A DNA stretch of 64,000 bases from Entomortierella parvispora (GCA_963573315.1 OY752140.1:496001-560000), one strand, 5' to 3'; counted from the first letter of the stretch, positions 10,880-23,198 are shown. Notes: generated by a model from the letters alone, not told the origin. Numbers and translations: made by a program.

Positions 10880-13129
10880 TTATTTCGCCTTGAACAGCTT
10901 GCTTCCATTCTTGCTCAGCGTGCCGCTCCTCGATACTGACATGAGTTCCTCGACCTCTTTTTGCTCGGCTTCGATCATAATCCGATACTGCTCAAGCTCC
11001 GCCACCATGGCGGCCTTCTTGGCATTCAGTTGCTCTTCGCGTTCACGCAGAGCCACCTCTTTTTCCTGGACCTTTTGAACAAACTGCAGGCGGATGTCCT
11101 CCTCTCTACGCTCCATTTCCTGCTTGTGCGACTGTTTCGTGCCCTCAATCTGGCTCTCATAGCTGTCATCGCACTCCAAGACCGAAACGGGCCGACCAAC
11201 GGATCGAAGGGCGTCAGCTCGATGCTTATGGTAGTGAACACCGTGGGTGCTGTCTACCAAGTCGTGAAGACAGGTCGACATCAAGAGCTCTCTCAAGTAC
11301 ACAAAGTCCGAGTGTTCCGTGTTTTCAACTAATATATCGGTCCAACAAAGAAACCTCCGGTCGTGTGAATCATTTGGGTCATATTTGCTGGTAAGGAAGG
11401 CGCGATTTTGGTCAGACTAATTATCATAGGTGGGTCTTTCATTCATACCTTCAACTCTTCCCCAGCGGTATGTTCTGCAGCGAACCTGTCGGTTGCCGAC
11501 CAGGGCCAAGCTGTCACTTCCAATCACACAAAACGGAACATGTTGCTAGCAGCAAGAAAAAGAATCGCGATATGTCAAGACTCGGTTGCACACGCGAGTT
11601 ACTCACAAGCGTGCCTCTGTTTCTTTTCACTTACCAAAAGTTCATCTGCTCCGTCAATCTGGTCTGGATAGTCAGAGGGGAATGTTTTGATCTGATGATC
11701 CTCGAAGTCACGCAGCAATGTACGTTTGAACGACAACTTTTCTTCTGCTGTCAACGAATCCGCTTTAGCGATCAAAGGAATGACGTTCACCTTCTGGGAT
11801 AAGGTCCTCAATGCATTGGCATCCAGCTCTTTCAAGCTAGAGCGAATAGGGGTCAAGATAGTTTGAGCAAAGATGGAAAAAATATACGACATCAGCAGCT
11901 GAGCCTCACTTCCATTGTCTACAAAGCCCTTACCCGTGTCCAGTGGGTGCAATGAAGTAGAGGACGGCGTGCACGCGGGTATCTGGGATCACTTTGCGGA
12001 ATCCTGGGTGGCGCTCTGCAGTCATATATTCCTGATATTGTTGGTCAATGTAGTGGATAATAGGAGCCAGACTTTTAGACACGGACGACCCAGTCCAAAA
12101 GGAAAGGGGCGGCAAAAGGCAATTGGGACAACACAGAGTGAAAGGAGATTAATGACAGTGCTCTCAATCCACGCACGCTCAGTCCTTTTTTTTCCATTCT
12201 CAAATCCAAGATAGACTAGTTTCCTCGTTGTCCCTCGAACATCCTCCTTGATGAGTTGAACATGCAATCAGTCCTTTCCAGTTGACAATGTGGCGACCTA
12301 CTTGTGCTCTCTATTCATGCCATCAGCAAAGCCCGGAGTGTCTACGACGCAAAGATTCAGAGTGACTCCATCCTCAACAAGCTCTAAAATCAATTTTTTT
12401 GTCAGAATACGAACGCGCCAAAGAAAAGGTTGCATTTGAGACAAGTCCGGGACGGGAAATGGGGGGTTGATTCCCGCTAGTTTGAGATGGTCGTACCGTA
12501 GTAAGAGGGCTCAATGTTGACAGTTTCGGTCGAATGCAGTTTTCTCGGCAAGATGTCCTCCTTCAGATCCGTGTTGAAAAGCGTATTCATGAAGGTTGTC
12601 TTTCCAAGACCGCTTTCACCTAGAAGCGGAAGAAGGTTCGTCGCAAGACCGAGTTAGCACCGTGGTCGAGTATTAAAAAAACGTTCCATAATTTAGTTCT
12701 ATTGATGTGTCGTACCAACAACCATGAGGTTTAGACCAAAGACTGCCCGTTTGACTTTTGCGAAACGCTGGCCAGGCAGAGATTCGAGACCAAGGGGTGC
12801 GGTTAGATCCAGGGGCCGCGCCACAGGGTGTTTCCAGGGTCCTGGATCAGGGAACTGACCGCTATTGATGCCATAGATTAGAAAAAAAAATGAAGGGATT
12901 CAGGTATGTCAGGAGAGTACCCTTTTTGTCCTCCAGTCGGCGTTGTGAAACAACGTCGAGAAGCCCGTTACTTGTGTTGGTGAGCAAACTCCTGTGGCAG
13001 TAAAATAAAGACCATTCCAGTCGAAAAGAGTACGAAAGAGTGAGAAGCATTGATGCATTAGTGTTTGTTGAAGAGGTTGGCATTGTCTGATTGCATTGTT
13101 TCCATGAATTGAACTCGTACAAGAGGCAT
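10880..13129 (-). CDS. Septin GTPase with C-terminal coiled coil
   Basis: Septin, a filament-forming GTPase of the cell cortex and septation sites. Nine exons on the minus strand: 13129-13121, 12991-12972, 12861-12716, 12619-12497, 12383-12302, 12071-11934, 11836-11635, 11545-11449 and 11328-10880, all in phase, 421 residues. Motifs: P-loop GESGLGKTT (59-67), DTPGF (G3), AKADSL (G4), and the septin-unique stretch WGRVEVENTEHSDF followed by YLRELLMSTCLHDL. A charged heptad-rich coiled coil covers roughly residues 340-400. The first two coding exons, of 9 and 20 bases, are inferred from phase and a strong polypyrimidine acceptor; everything from GQFPDPGPW on is secure. It cannot be assigned safely to one of the yeast Cdc3/10/11/12 classes by eye. 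Confidence 0.9.
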
Positions 13130-14130
13130 TGCTGGAGAAGATTAGAGAGAAAGAGAGGCAGTGGCGTAAGAGATTAAAGTGGGAATGAATGGCGAAAGAG
13201 GGAAGGAATACAGTTGAGAAAGAAGAGAGAGAGAGAGAGAAAGAGAGTGTGTGTGAGTGCGTGTGTGTGAGAGAGAGAAAGAGAAAGAGAGAAAGAGGGC
13301 AGGCGGTAAAGAGGAAACAGGGGAAAGGGGTGGGGGGAAGAGTGGGCAGGGAAGAGGAAAGGAAAGGAAAGGAAAGGAAAGAGGAAGGGCAGAAGGGCAG
13401 AGATGGAGAGAAAGAGAGAAAGAAAGTGAGAAGGCAAGACAGACCTACACCAGCGCAACGGACAACAAACGGAGCAAAGCAAGGCGGGGCGTGAGCAATT
13501 GGATAGGAACAGGTCTAAGCAGGACGAAAGAGCGAGCCCCGTCGTTGGCCCTCGTCCGTTTGTGTGCATAGTAGCAAGAGAGGGGACGAGGGATTCTAGA
13601 GGGGCGCGACCTGGGATCCTTGTTAATGGGGCGGTCAAGGAGGCGAGGCGAGTGGAATGAAATGTGGCCAAACAGCCGACGCGACGGTCTCGCGCGTGGA
13701 CATCCCGTCCAACACCATGTTCTCACAGAAAAGAATAAAATAAAATATTATCAGAATAAACTATCCAACATCTTCCTCCGCTCCCTGCCCCTGCTCGGGC
13801 CAGCGCGCCAATAATCACCCCCCCCGCTTCACATGCTTGAGCTGTATTCATGATTGCACAGGTGCACAAGAGTCATGAAGTGTCTGTCAAGGGCAAAAGA
13901 AGTTACTTTAGTCAGTCAATCATTCACTCATTCCACGGCCTGGCTGATCCTCTCTCCCTCTTCCTCTTTTCTCTCGGGAAGGCAACCCTCGATCGATTCA
14001 TTCCCTTCACCCCTTCACTCTTCATTCCTCTCCTCTCCTCTATTTTGCTTCTTCTCCTGTGCTCTCTTCTTTCCTCTCCTTCGTCTCTCCTCTTCGTCTC
14101 TCTTCTTCTGCTCCCGTCCGCAAGTCCATC
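13130..14130. other. Shared upstream region of septin (-) and Ant1-like carrier (+)
   Basis: About 1 kb between two divergent starts. Purine-rich simple sequence with GA repeats (about 13217-13300) and a GGAAA tandem repeat near 13353-13380, then a CT-rich leader before the carrier ATG. No gene recognised. Confidence 0.6.
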
Positions 14131-15447
14131 ATGGCTTACGAACTTCCTCCCATTGGCCATGCACTCAGCGGAGGAGTCGCTGCTGCATTGGCCAATGTAG
14201 TGATCTATCCCATCGACTTGGCCACGACCCGTGTGCAATCCCAGTCTACCTCCTCCACTACCAACTCGGCTTCCTCAAAGTCCCTTGTCGACCCCAGTGG
14301 CCGTACAGAGGACCAGCAGCAGCAGCTCCCAATCGAGTTCAAGAGCCCTGGATTGCCCGTCTCCTCCTCTTCCTCGTCCTCGTCCTCGGCCACGACCTCG
14401 TCAGTCTCCGCCGATGGCAAGAAAAAAATCACAAAAACCATCATCACCACCACCACCACTACCCGGACTCTGACATCCTCGTCTACGTCGGCCTCGGCTC
14501 GTCGCAAGGTTCATTATACGTCGGTCCCGGACGCGATCCGACAGATTTATTCTTCAGAAGGCTTCTCGGCTCTGTACTCGGGCCTCGGATCGGACACGGT
14601 TGCCACCTTGACTTCCAACTTTGTCTACTTTTACGTCTACATGGCGCTCCGTCAGCGCAAGGAACATCGTCGCCAGTCTGGTCAATTGTCTACCTTTCAG
14701 GAATTGTTTTTGGGAGCCGAGGCTGGAATCATTTCTAGATTTTTCACCGCGCCCATCCATGTGGTAACAACTCGGCAGCAGGTCATGGGCAAGGATCTAT
14801 TGCAACAACAGCAATTGGCTAGCAATGGAAGCGCCAAAGATATCAAGACCAAGGTTTCGGCTCGCTCCATCATCCGAGAGATCTATGCTCAGGACGGTAT
14901 CACTGGCTTCTGGGCTGGATATGCACCGACTGTCATTCTCTCGATTAACCCTTCGATCACCTACTTTCTGTTCGAAACCATCAAGAAGTCGATCGTTGCT
15001 CGACAGACCCAGGCCCTGGCTAGATCGAACAACAATCCGTCAAAATCTTCGTTGGCCACCGCAGCATCCTTGACTTCTATCCAGATCTTCTTCATCAGCG
15101 CCTTTTCTAAAGCCATTGCCTCGTTTCTGACATATCCACTGATTCTCACAAAGACAAAGTTGCAGACCAAGGAAAAGCGGGAAAAGGATCAAGTCAATAA
15201 CAGCCTTGAGCAGGGACTGGCGAATGAGCAGACGCAGGAAAAAAGCTTCACTGGTATCTCGGATGTGTTCAAGACTGTGATCCGGGACAAAGGCATTGCT
15301 GGATTGTACACTGGATGTCAAGGTCAGGTCGTCAAGGGATTCTTCTCGTTCGGACTCATGTACATGATTAAGGACCGAGTTGTAGCCTGGATGCTCACCG
15401 TCTTCTTGGCCATCCATAAAATGAGGAGTCGCGTTACCTCCTCTTAG
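14131..15447 (+). CDS. ant1: Mitochondrial-carrier-family protein, peroxisomal Ant1/PMP34 type
   Basis: Solute carrier of the SLC25 family; the closest fit by motif is yeast Ant1 / PMP34, which exchanges ATP for AMP across the peroxisomal membrane to feed acyl-CoA synthetases. Intronless, 438 residues from the ATG of MAYELPP, which follows a CT-rich leader and directly starts the first carrier helix. First signature PIDLATTRVQ at residues 27-36, second APIHVVTTRQQ, third TYPLILTKTKLQ. The segments TVATLTSNFVYFYVYM and LSINPSITYFLFE resemble Ant1 strongly. Unusual: a Ser/Thr-rich low-complexity insertion of roughly 80 residues (about 38-120) in the first loop. An acyl-CoA ligase with a peroxisomal AKL end lies 45 kb away in this window, a functionally compatible but not linked partner. 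Confidence 0.8.
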   Translation: MAYELPPIGHALSGGVAAALANVVIYPIDLATTRVQSQSTSSTTNSASSKSLVDPSGRTEDQQQQLPIEFKSPGLPVSSSSSSSSSATTSSVSADGKKKITKTIITTTTTTRTLTSSSTSASARRKVHYTSVPDAIRQIYSSEGFSALYSGLGSDTVATLTSNFVYFYVYMALRQRKEHRRQSGQLSTFQELFLGAEAGIISRFFTAPIHVVTTRQQVMGKDLLQQQQLASNGSAKDIKTKVSARSIIREIYAQDGITGFWAGYAPTVILSINPSITYFLFETIKKSIVARQTQALARSNNNPSKSSLATAASLTSIQIFFISAFSKAIASFLTYPLILTKTKLQTKEKREKDQVNNSLEQGLANEQTQEKSFTGISDVFKTVIRDKGIAGLYTGCQGQVVKGFFSFGLMYMIKDRVVAWMLTVFLAIHKMRSRVTSS

Positions 15448-16761
15448 GGAGAATGATAGTGTTCATTTTAGATAATGTAGCCGCTGAGCGATAATAAACG
15501 TTACCGCCATGGGCTCGGCAGGCTGCAGAGCGCCAAAAGAAGAAATAGTTGCCCTCCAATGTATTGAATTGACATGGGAAACAATGTTGCCATTTCAAAT
15601 TCGTCCTACGGTTTGCAAGGAGGTGTCATCGCTCGGAAGGAATAGGAATGTCAGAATCAAGGGACACGCAAAGGGGAAACCAGGAACCATGAGAGGGAGA
15701 ACGTGGCAACGGACACTTGAAAGAAAGAGAAGACGAAGGATTAGGCGGTGAAACTGACAAAAGAGAGGAAAGGAGAAGAGGCAAGCATGTTTTTCCATGA
15801 GCGCCACGTACGGCTGAGAATGAAAAAAATTGAACTGTCACCAACACCATGATGAAACGCGTCTGAAGGTACACGCGTCGCACTTTTTTTTTCTTCTCAC
15901 GGCGCTGGCAAGCCAACCATTCCACATTTGTTCCTCAAATAACGACACCCTTCTCTCTTGGCCCCACGAATTTTGCTGTGGGGAAACCGTGCACCTGTTT
16001 GGATGAGAAAGGAAAGGGGCGCACTGAGTGAGGGGCGACGCAGCTGCATCGTGACTACAGTCGGCCAATTGGCTGGCGAGGCCATTTCTCTTCGAACCTG
16101 CTGCAACAAAAAGCAATGATCACGGGTGATATTTTCCACCAATGCGCACTATTATTATCAGCCGGCCTGTTTTTCACCGACGGAATGCATGGGGCGCGAG
16201 GTCGTTCATTTCAGTTGCTCCTCTCCTTGGTTGAGTTCACGGAGGCTCGCGGAAGTCATTGCCCTTGTGCTGCTCATAGCGGTAGTCTTGTTAATGTTCA
16301 TCGTCAGTGCGTGGTCATCACACCAAGTCCGGACCAGTCGTGTCCAATCCAGTCCAGTCCAGCCCAGTGCACTTGCGGATTGCTGCAGAACTACTCGAAA
16401 TTCTCGAAGGGACAGGACACGATGTTGTTGCGCCTTTTTTTGCATCAATTCTTTTACTGCCTTTTCCCCAAAGGTATAAAAGGCACACCTTCGGCCATTT
16501 TTTGCTGTTTTCCTCTCTTCTCTTCTTCTTCTTCTTTTTCCTTTTTCCTTTCCCCCTTTTCCCTTTTCCACTTTTCATTGTTCCTTTGCGACCTGCCTAT
16601 TCCCATCCCCGCCGTCAAGGATCCACAGTCTCAACTCCCAAACTCCACCCCAAGCTCAAGCCAGCGAAACACGTCAAGCGGACTCCGCCCAACTCTTTGA
16701 AACAAACAAGCAAGCAAGACTGCACTCTTCATAAACATATCAAGGTCCACACTCTCTCAAG
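15448..16761. other. Intergenic region upstream of URC1-like gene
   Basis: Begins with a probable polyadenylation signal AATAAA at 15493-15498 for the carrier. The remainder has no supportable gene. The last 300 bases are CT-rich and look like a core promoter and leader for the downstream gene. Confidence 0.55.
16475..16482 (+). promoter_or_regulatory. TATA-like box upstream of URC1-like gene
   Basis: TATAAAAG lies 280 bases before the ATG at 16762, followed by a pyrimidine-rich tract. Position suggests a TATA box, but the transcription start is unknown. Confidence 0.4.
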
Positions 16762-19652
16762 ATGTCCGAAGCCGTTCTCTCCCAGATTCTCATTACCCTT
16801 GCCGATCTCAAGGCCTCTCAGCAGTTGCTTGCTGACAAGGTACAGACCCCCTCCCTTGCCCGCCCTATGCAAATGCGCAAACAGAGGAGAATCCATGCCC
16901 AAAAAAAACAGACTTTCGGTCGTTTTTCTGGCTGGTTACTGATCGCAACATACTGATCCGCAATCTTTTTTCTCCAGGTCGACAAGATTCAAAACGACTC
17001 TGTTTTATCCCAGGCTGAGCACCACCTCCGCAAGAAAGTTGCTCACTATCACAATAGTCCAGGTACGTGAATGGATAACCAAGCAGTGGAACTGAACTGA
17101 CTCGGATGAGAGGAAGAAGACGAGTGTTCATTGTCGGACCACACACCAAAATCCAAAAAGAAGAAAAAAAAAGTTGGTGTGGACATGATAGTGTGGTATT
17201 CATCACGCCGCAGATGGGGACCCGTCTCCTTGACCGGAGGCATTCTTTCTTTCCCTGTTTGTTGTGGAACCCTGTCAACTGCTCTCCCTGATCGTTCTTT
17301 GCGTGCTTCATGCAACCATTGTGATTTGCGTTCCTGTAATTTTGCACAGCTTGAACTGCCGTCATGCTGACGCAGCGAACAGAGATCGCTTTTGTTGTGG
17401 TTCCTTTTTTTTTCTTTTGACAGACGTGTGGTTACTGTTTGTCTGTGGAACCAAATGCTCTTATCTATGACAGCTTTGCCGCTGTAGCTGAGATTGTCGT
17501 CTAATTAAAATGGATTGCTGTGTCCACTCCTTTTTCTCACGTAGGCCACTCTGACTCTGATGGAGACACAATCGTCTCTCCCACGTTCGTGACTGAGCCC
17601 ACGGAGCACGTCGGTGTCTACACCGAGAAGCCTGTTCTCACCAGTAAGGAGAGCCTTCTTGTTATTCTGTACATCTTGTTGGCTCGTCCCAAGGTGTGCT
17701 TATAGTTTTTGACTCTTGTCTTTTTTGGTTGTAGCGTACGCTGGTGACGAAGGTGTCAAGCCTTCCAAGATGAACTGGGGCGAGTCCGATCCCAAGGTGC
17801 GTGGCCCCGTCGTCGTTTCTCGCTTAGCCAACTCAATCAATATTCGGTGAGTGTTTTTTTCCCTCTGGTGTTCGAACCTTGGGTATCCTCAGGACGAAGG
17901 GACTGAGATCATTGTTTCTCTTTTCTTAGCAACGCCATCGGCGCGTATGGTGGCTCGTATTCAATCTATCGCTCGTTAGCCGTGGCCATGGGTGATTTGC
18001 CTGCAGATGTAAGTATAGTTCATGACCGACTGTTGTTCCGAAATGGCCTCGCATGGATCTCTGTGCAACTGCATCCCGAATCACCATTGCTCATCCAACC
18101 ATTACTACCTGTCTCGCCTTTCAGCACAAACCCAACTTTGCAAACACCCAGCCCCCTATCAAGATCCGACAACAACCTCAATGGTCTGACAGCTCCAAAA
18201 TCGTCTCCATGGACCCCTTTGGACATCTGACTAATGAGTACTATAAGCAGGAAATCGAGGAGGGTTTGGATATTAGACCAACCATTGCCATTACACGTGC
18301 CCACATGCTCGTCCCAGAGTTGGTGGCAGAGGTCAAGGCAGGAACGCTCAAGGTGGACGGTAAGGTTGTTGTGAACGAGGCTGCAGAGCTGAACGTCCAC
18401 AAAGCAGCTGTCGACCCTGTTTGGTTTCTCCCTGGAGTGGCTGCTCGTCTCAATGTCGAAGAAGACTTTTTACGCCGCTCATTGTTGTAAGTACTCGGCT
18501 GTTGATGTTTAGCCACTATTTGATGACGAAGAGGCTCTTGGTTTCTCACAGATGCTTCTTTTTGTCTATATAGTGAGAACACTGGAGGCATGTATCCCGA
18601 ATTGATCAGTCGACCAGACCTCAAGGTCTTCTTACCTCCTATTGGCGGTCTGACTGTATACATCTTTGGAAACCACGAGCTCCTCTCTGATCCCAACACT
18701 CGTCTGACGGTCCGTGTCCATGATGAATGCAATGGCTCCGATGTTTTTGGATCAGACATTTGCACTTGCCGTCCTTACCTCGTCTACGGCATGAAGGAAG
18801 CTATCAAGGAAGCGCAAAACGGTGGTGTCGGTTTGATCGTTTACTGTAGGTGAAGGGGTACACACGGCAGGCTATTTCTCTGGTCCCACAAAGGATCTTC
18901 AATGAGGACGATCGCTGACAGTATTCTCTTTTCCTCTCTTTGATTTATTTTCGGGTTCTAGTCCGCAAGGAAGGTCGTGCCTTGGGTGAGGTTACAAAAT
19001 ACCTTGTTTACAATGCCCGCAAGCGTGAGGGCGACACTGCTGCCAAGTACTTTACCCGCACAGAGAACATTGCCGGTGTCAAGGTACACTACAGTTCATG
19101 TATTTGCTTCAAAGAAAAATTCATGACACTTATCAGTGGCAACCCTTTGTACGTCTATCTTCTCTAGGACATGCGATTCCAAGCTTTGATGCCCGACGTC
19201 TTCCACTGGTTGGGAGTCACCAAAATTGATCGTTTCATGTCAATGTCCAACATGGTTCGTCTTCATGTCATTAGTTCAGAAAGAAACGTTTTTCTGTTAT
19301 TGAGAGCAATAGTTTTCTGATAATAACTTTCTTGCTTGACCTTTACAGAAACATGACGCCTTGATCGATGCCGGTATCAAGGTATACATTCTTCAGATTC
19401 TTCGGGAACTCGACTATGATGTATCCTCTCTCTCTCTTTACCTGTGCTTTATTATTAACAATTGCTTGATTTTTGTACATTCTTTTGTAGATCCTGGAAC
19501 GCGTCGAGTTGCCCGATGAATTGATCCCTGTGGATTCCAAGGTCGAGATGGACGCCAAAATTGCTGCTGGTTACTTTACTAACGGTCACATCCCATGTGC
19601 CGCCGAACTGAACCGAACCGTCGGTCGTGGCTGGGACGAGTTCCATGCTTAA
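16762..19652 (+). CDS. urc1: GTP cyclohydrolase II family protein, URC1-like
   Basis: Long fungal GTP cyclohydrolase II homolog of the type linked to the URC uracil-catabolism pathway rather than the short riboflavin enzyme. Eleven exons: 16762-16839, 16978-17062, 17545-17643, 17735-17846, 17930-18008, 18125-18486, 18574-18845, 18962-19083, 19168-19254, 19349-19381 and 19491-19652; 496 residues, all phases consistent. The zinc motif C-x10-C-x-C is complete (Cys324, Cys335, Cys337) inside RVHDECNGSDVFG, and the catalytic arginine region reads RKEGRALG (364-371). The bacterial RibA substrate loop near NNPKK is replaced here by SNMKHDALIDAGI, and there is a roughly 250-residue N-terminal extension, both typical of the URC1 group. 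Whether it makes a riboflavin precursor or acts only in pyrimidine breakdown cannot be decided from sequence alone. Confidence 0.85.
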
Positions 19653-19961
19653 GAGGTTGCAAGATTGGACAATGATCGTTCTTGAGGCGGCAAGCACCTA
19701 GACAGCTTTTTTTTAGTGTAAAATACCTGCTTTTTCTCAGTGTGGCGTACGGTGGCGTGTTCTTTCGGCTCCCATGGATGGGACATTACATCTGAATACA
19801 ATATGTTTTTTCTCCTGGGTCCTTTGTTTTGGGTGGCTGTGGAACCTGTGGAACTCCATCATGGGGCGCAAAAATCACGTGATTCCGACTTCACCCTTTC
19901 TTCGCTCCGTCGTTCCATCTTTCAGAAAATCAAGTTCACCCACACCATTCCAAATAGCAAC
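19653..19961. other. Short intergenic region between urc1 and cox13
   Basis: 309 bases holding the urc1 3' end and the promoter of the Cox13 gene. Nothing distinctive is seen. Confidence 0.5.
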
Positions 19962-20979
19962 ATGGCCTCCCGCATCGCTGCCGCAGCCAAGGGCGTTCGC
20001 TTCGCCTCCCATTCTTATGCCAACGCCGCCAACCCCTGGTTGGCTGAGCGCATTGCCGTTAAGGAGCACGCCGGTCGTAAGTTTTTCTTTTTTTTTCTGT
20101 CTATATCTGTCTGGAAGGTCTGGCTCCCGTCATGCTCCTTCCAAGGATGTAGAGCCTGATTTCGACGCGAGTAAAGGGATCATGACCTGGAGAACTTGGG
20201 AGGCAACCTAATGAACCCAATCCGAAGGGGTCTGGGACCGTTTGGCGCGAGCAGTCGAGAAATCATGTTTAGACTTTGTCGGACTTGGAGCCGCATGCAC
20301 GCCAGCTGGGATGACGGCTCAACAATTAAGGAAAACAGATTCGACCATGCAGGAGCAGCATTTGTTGCAAACGAAGGGATAGCCATTGACAGGGAAAGAG
20401 AAAGGATGAAGCACGAGAGAGGGGGTTTTCTTGGACAACGTCATTGCGACTACTCAGCTTCTCCACAAAAATGCTCAATCCGAAGAGGGATCTCCGAGTC
20501 TGGGAGCGGAGTGGGAACGCGTCGAGAACGACACACCAAATGGACCAACGCGATGTACACGCGCAATACTAGAGGAAATAGCCCTTCTAACCTGGTGTCT
20601 CCTCTTTCCCTTTGCTGAATGCTAGCGGCTGCTGAGACCTGGCGAAAGATCTCGCTCTTTGTCTGCATCCCCGCTATCGTTGCCGCCTCTGCCAACGCCT
20701 ACAATCTCTACAACAGACATCAAGCTCACTTGGAGCACGAGCGTCATGAGGGTCACGAGAGGGTCAAGTACCCCTACATGCGCCTTCGCGCCAAGGTAAG
20801 AAGAGGGGCTACTCCTGGGACATGGCAAAGTGGTTCTATCGGGTCTTACTGGGGCGAAAATAGGAGGGAAGATGGTAGACATTGTAGTTCTAACTGTGGG
20901 TTGTACTTTTTGTCTTTCCTTGTAGGCCTTCCCCTGGGGCGATGACTCTCTTTTCTTCAACCCCGACGTCAACTTTTAA
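19962..20979 (+). CDS. cox13: Cytochrome c oxidase subunit VIa (Cox13)
   Basis: Nuclear-encoded small subunit of respiratory complex IV in the mitochondrial inner membrane. Three exons, 19962-20076, 20626-20795 and 20926-20979, give 112 residues. The N-terminus MASRIAAAAKGVRFASHS is rich in Ala/Arg/Ser without acids, as in a mitochondrial presequence. AETWRKISLF leads into one membrane helix (about residues 48-68), followed by the family's C-terminal signature YPYMRLRAKAFPWGDDSLFFNP. The first intron (549 bases) is long relative to the coding part; its donor is read as GTAAGT after the codon for Gly38. Length and motif order match yeast Cox13 and animal COX6A. Confidence 0.93.
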
Positions 20980-23198
20980 AGCAATCAGTTTTCAATGACT
21001 ACCTACAGGTCGACGATGAAAAACTATGGCGGCACGCTGGAGATGAAAGCTATCTCTTGCTTTGGTCCAGTTGTGCTCTGTCTGTGATATGAAAGAAGTA
21101 CTGGCCCAAGTCGATGGCAATAGACGTGGTCTTGGGACACTTTTTTGTGAATTAAAATAAAATCAAACTGTCTTTGATAACGTCTTTGAAGAGGAACTTG
21201 GTGATATTTGAGGGGCAATGCGATTCGATGCAAAAAAGGCGAGTACAAACAGATTCTGCAGCAAGAAGAGATGGAGTGATTATTGAATGCTCAGCGATGG
21301 TGCTGGACGTGATGTTTTGGCCTTCCGGATGTTTGTTCGCTGCTTTACGGCTGGGCGCACTGTTGTCGCCTTGATTACCTTGAGGCAACACGAGAGGTGA
21401 CACCAAGATGGTTTTCCTCTTTGTGTGCCATTTGGAACAATAAGGGCTCATGAGTCTCCATTGTTTGAGAGAGAACATTGACCTTCCTCTTTTGTACTCT
21501 GTGCTGCTGTGGTGAACAAAAGAGGGTACTTGTCTGCAATCAATGAAGCAATGGACGATTCCAGAAATGAACCCCAAAAATGCATGGGTGTCCATTGTGA
21601 GTGACAATAGGACTGGATAGGATGAGCTGGAGAAAGAAGTAGAGTGAGAGGGAGAGATGGAGAAGAAAGAAGAGCGAAAAAGAGCGGAGGAGGACTAGTG
21701 AAGTGGAAAGTGGAAGCACAAGGGCACTGAAGGTGGATCCTGTTATCAGACTGCAAAACCACCATGGTCGTTAGAACTTGGAAGCAGTGTAATCAAATGA
21801 AACGGACGAACTCTCTTTTATTGTCGGGACAATGTCTTCTCGAAACCCGAAACAAAATCCCATAGAAAAGTAATGAAGTCATCTTCCATTTTTTTTTATT
21901 GGGACATCTAGAGGCGACGATCTTCGAGGATTGACATGCTTGAGCAGCCCCTTGGAGCTTTGCCCAGTGTGGCGTGGGTCTGTGTTTGTTGTTTCACGGA
22001 TTGAGCTGCCCTCGCACTGAGTCGCATTTTGCTCACTCTACTCACCATCCAATATTTGCACGCAAAGATGGGAGTAGAGAGGTAGCAATCAAGGCGAGCA
22101 CAGGAGCAAAGATGAACACACGCGCCTTTGACGCCCAAAGAGGGAGGAAAAGAGACGGGTGCGTTTGGACGACATGCGCAGAACCAGGGCACAATCGTTC
22201 GGTTTCGCGTCGCATGCTCCTTCTTTCCCTCTCACCGACTCATTCCTTCTCTTGTTCATTCATCCATTTTCATTCATCCCTTCATCCCTCACCCATCCAT
22301 TCATCCATTCATCCATTCACCCATCAATCTCCATTCAGCTTGGCCTATTCCGCCCACACTCTTGATTTACCTGTCGACTGCTCTGGTAAGTCGCCTCCTC
22401 CACTCAACATCCAGACGACAATTTTGCTCACGCGCGTTCCTCACGCACACAGCAGATTCTTCGACCCGCCACTCGCTCCCTCGACCTCTTTCCTGGACGC
22501 TCTCTGCACCCTGTCCATCCTGTCCCTTCTGTCAGAAGCGTCATTGTTGCCAACGGCACTATCAACCATCACCACTTCTTTGATTTTGTTGATTCGTGTT
22601 CGACTGCATCCCCCTGTGTGCCCCAGAGACAGCCGTTTTCTTGCCACATTTTCTTTCCATGTGGTTTTCATTTGCTTCTTGCAAGCTCAAGCTTGATGTC
22701 AGTGCTTGAATTGAACTCGGTCCAAAGATCCCTATTCTACTTTTTCTTTCCGGAAGAAGTTCTTCATTCAGGAGCTCGTCTCTGCTGATCGTAGTGACCG
22801 AGCGTGACGTCCTATCTCCTGAATGCACTCTCCCGATCTACCTCTCCCTCGCTCTCCTTTGTCGCCCTTCTTTCCATTCCTTGGACTTTCCTCAAGCCCG
22901 GGAACGCCTCACCGCTTTCACACACGGTGTTTATTGTCTCAGTTCATTCATCCTTGCTTAAGGGAAAGAAAAAGACTATTGGTCGGGCCATTTGTCCTTT
23001 TGTTAGCTCGTTCTTCATCCATCACCTTTTCTCGGAGACAAACAAATAACTAACCGCTGGTCGGGATTCCAATCCCCCTTTTCCTTCTTCTTCCTTTACC
23101 TCGCCCTGTGTTCCTTCTCGTTCATGCCCTTTGCAGTGTTCTCGTATCTGTTACCTGATCTACCCCATTGAACCGACCGTCATTAAGGCAACAGCGCC
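20980..23198. other. Long intergenic region upstream of BTB gene
   Basis: 2.2 kb with no supportable gene. A run of imperfect ATTCATCC/CATCCATT repeats occupies about 22255-22335. From about 22200 onward the plus strand is pyrimidine-rich, probably the promoter and long 5' UTR of the BTB gene. Open frames here are low-complexity and lack domain signals. Confidence 0.5.

Noticed and set aside
13174-13671. 165-codon minus-strand frame upstream of the septin gene
   Set aside because: Ser/Leu/Phe-rich translation of a GA/GGAAA simple-sequence tract; no domain.
21974-22696. 240-codon plus-strand open frame upstream of the BTB gene
   Set aside because: Composition is driven by CATCC and pyrimidine simple repeats, with no domain and no splice logic; more likely promoter or leader DNA.
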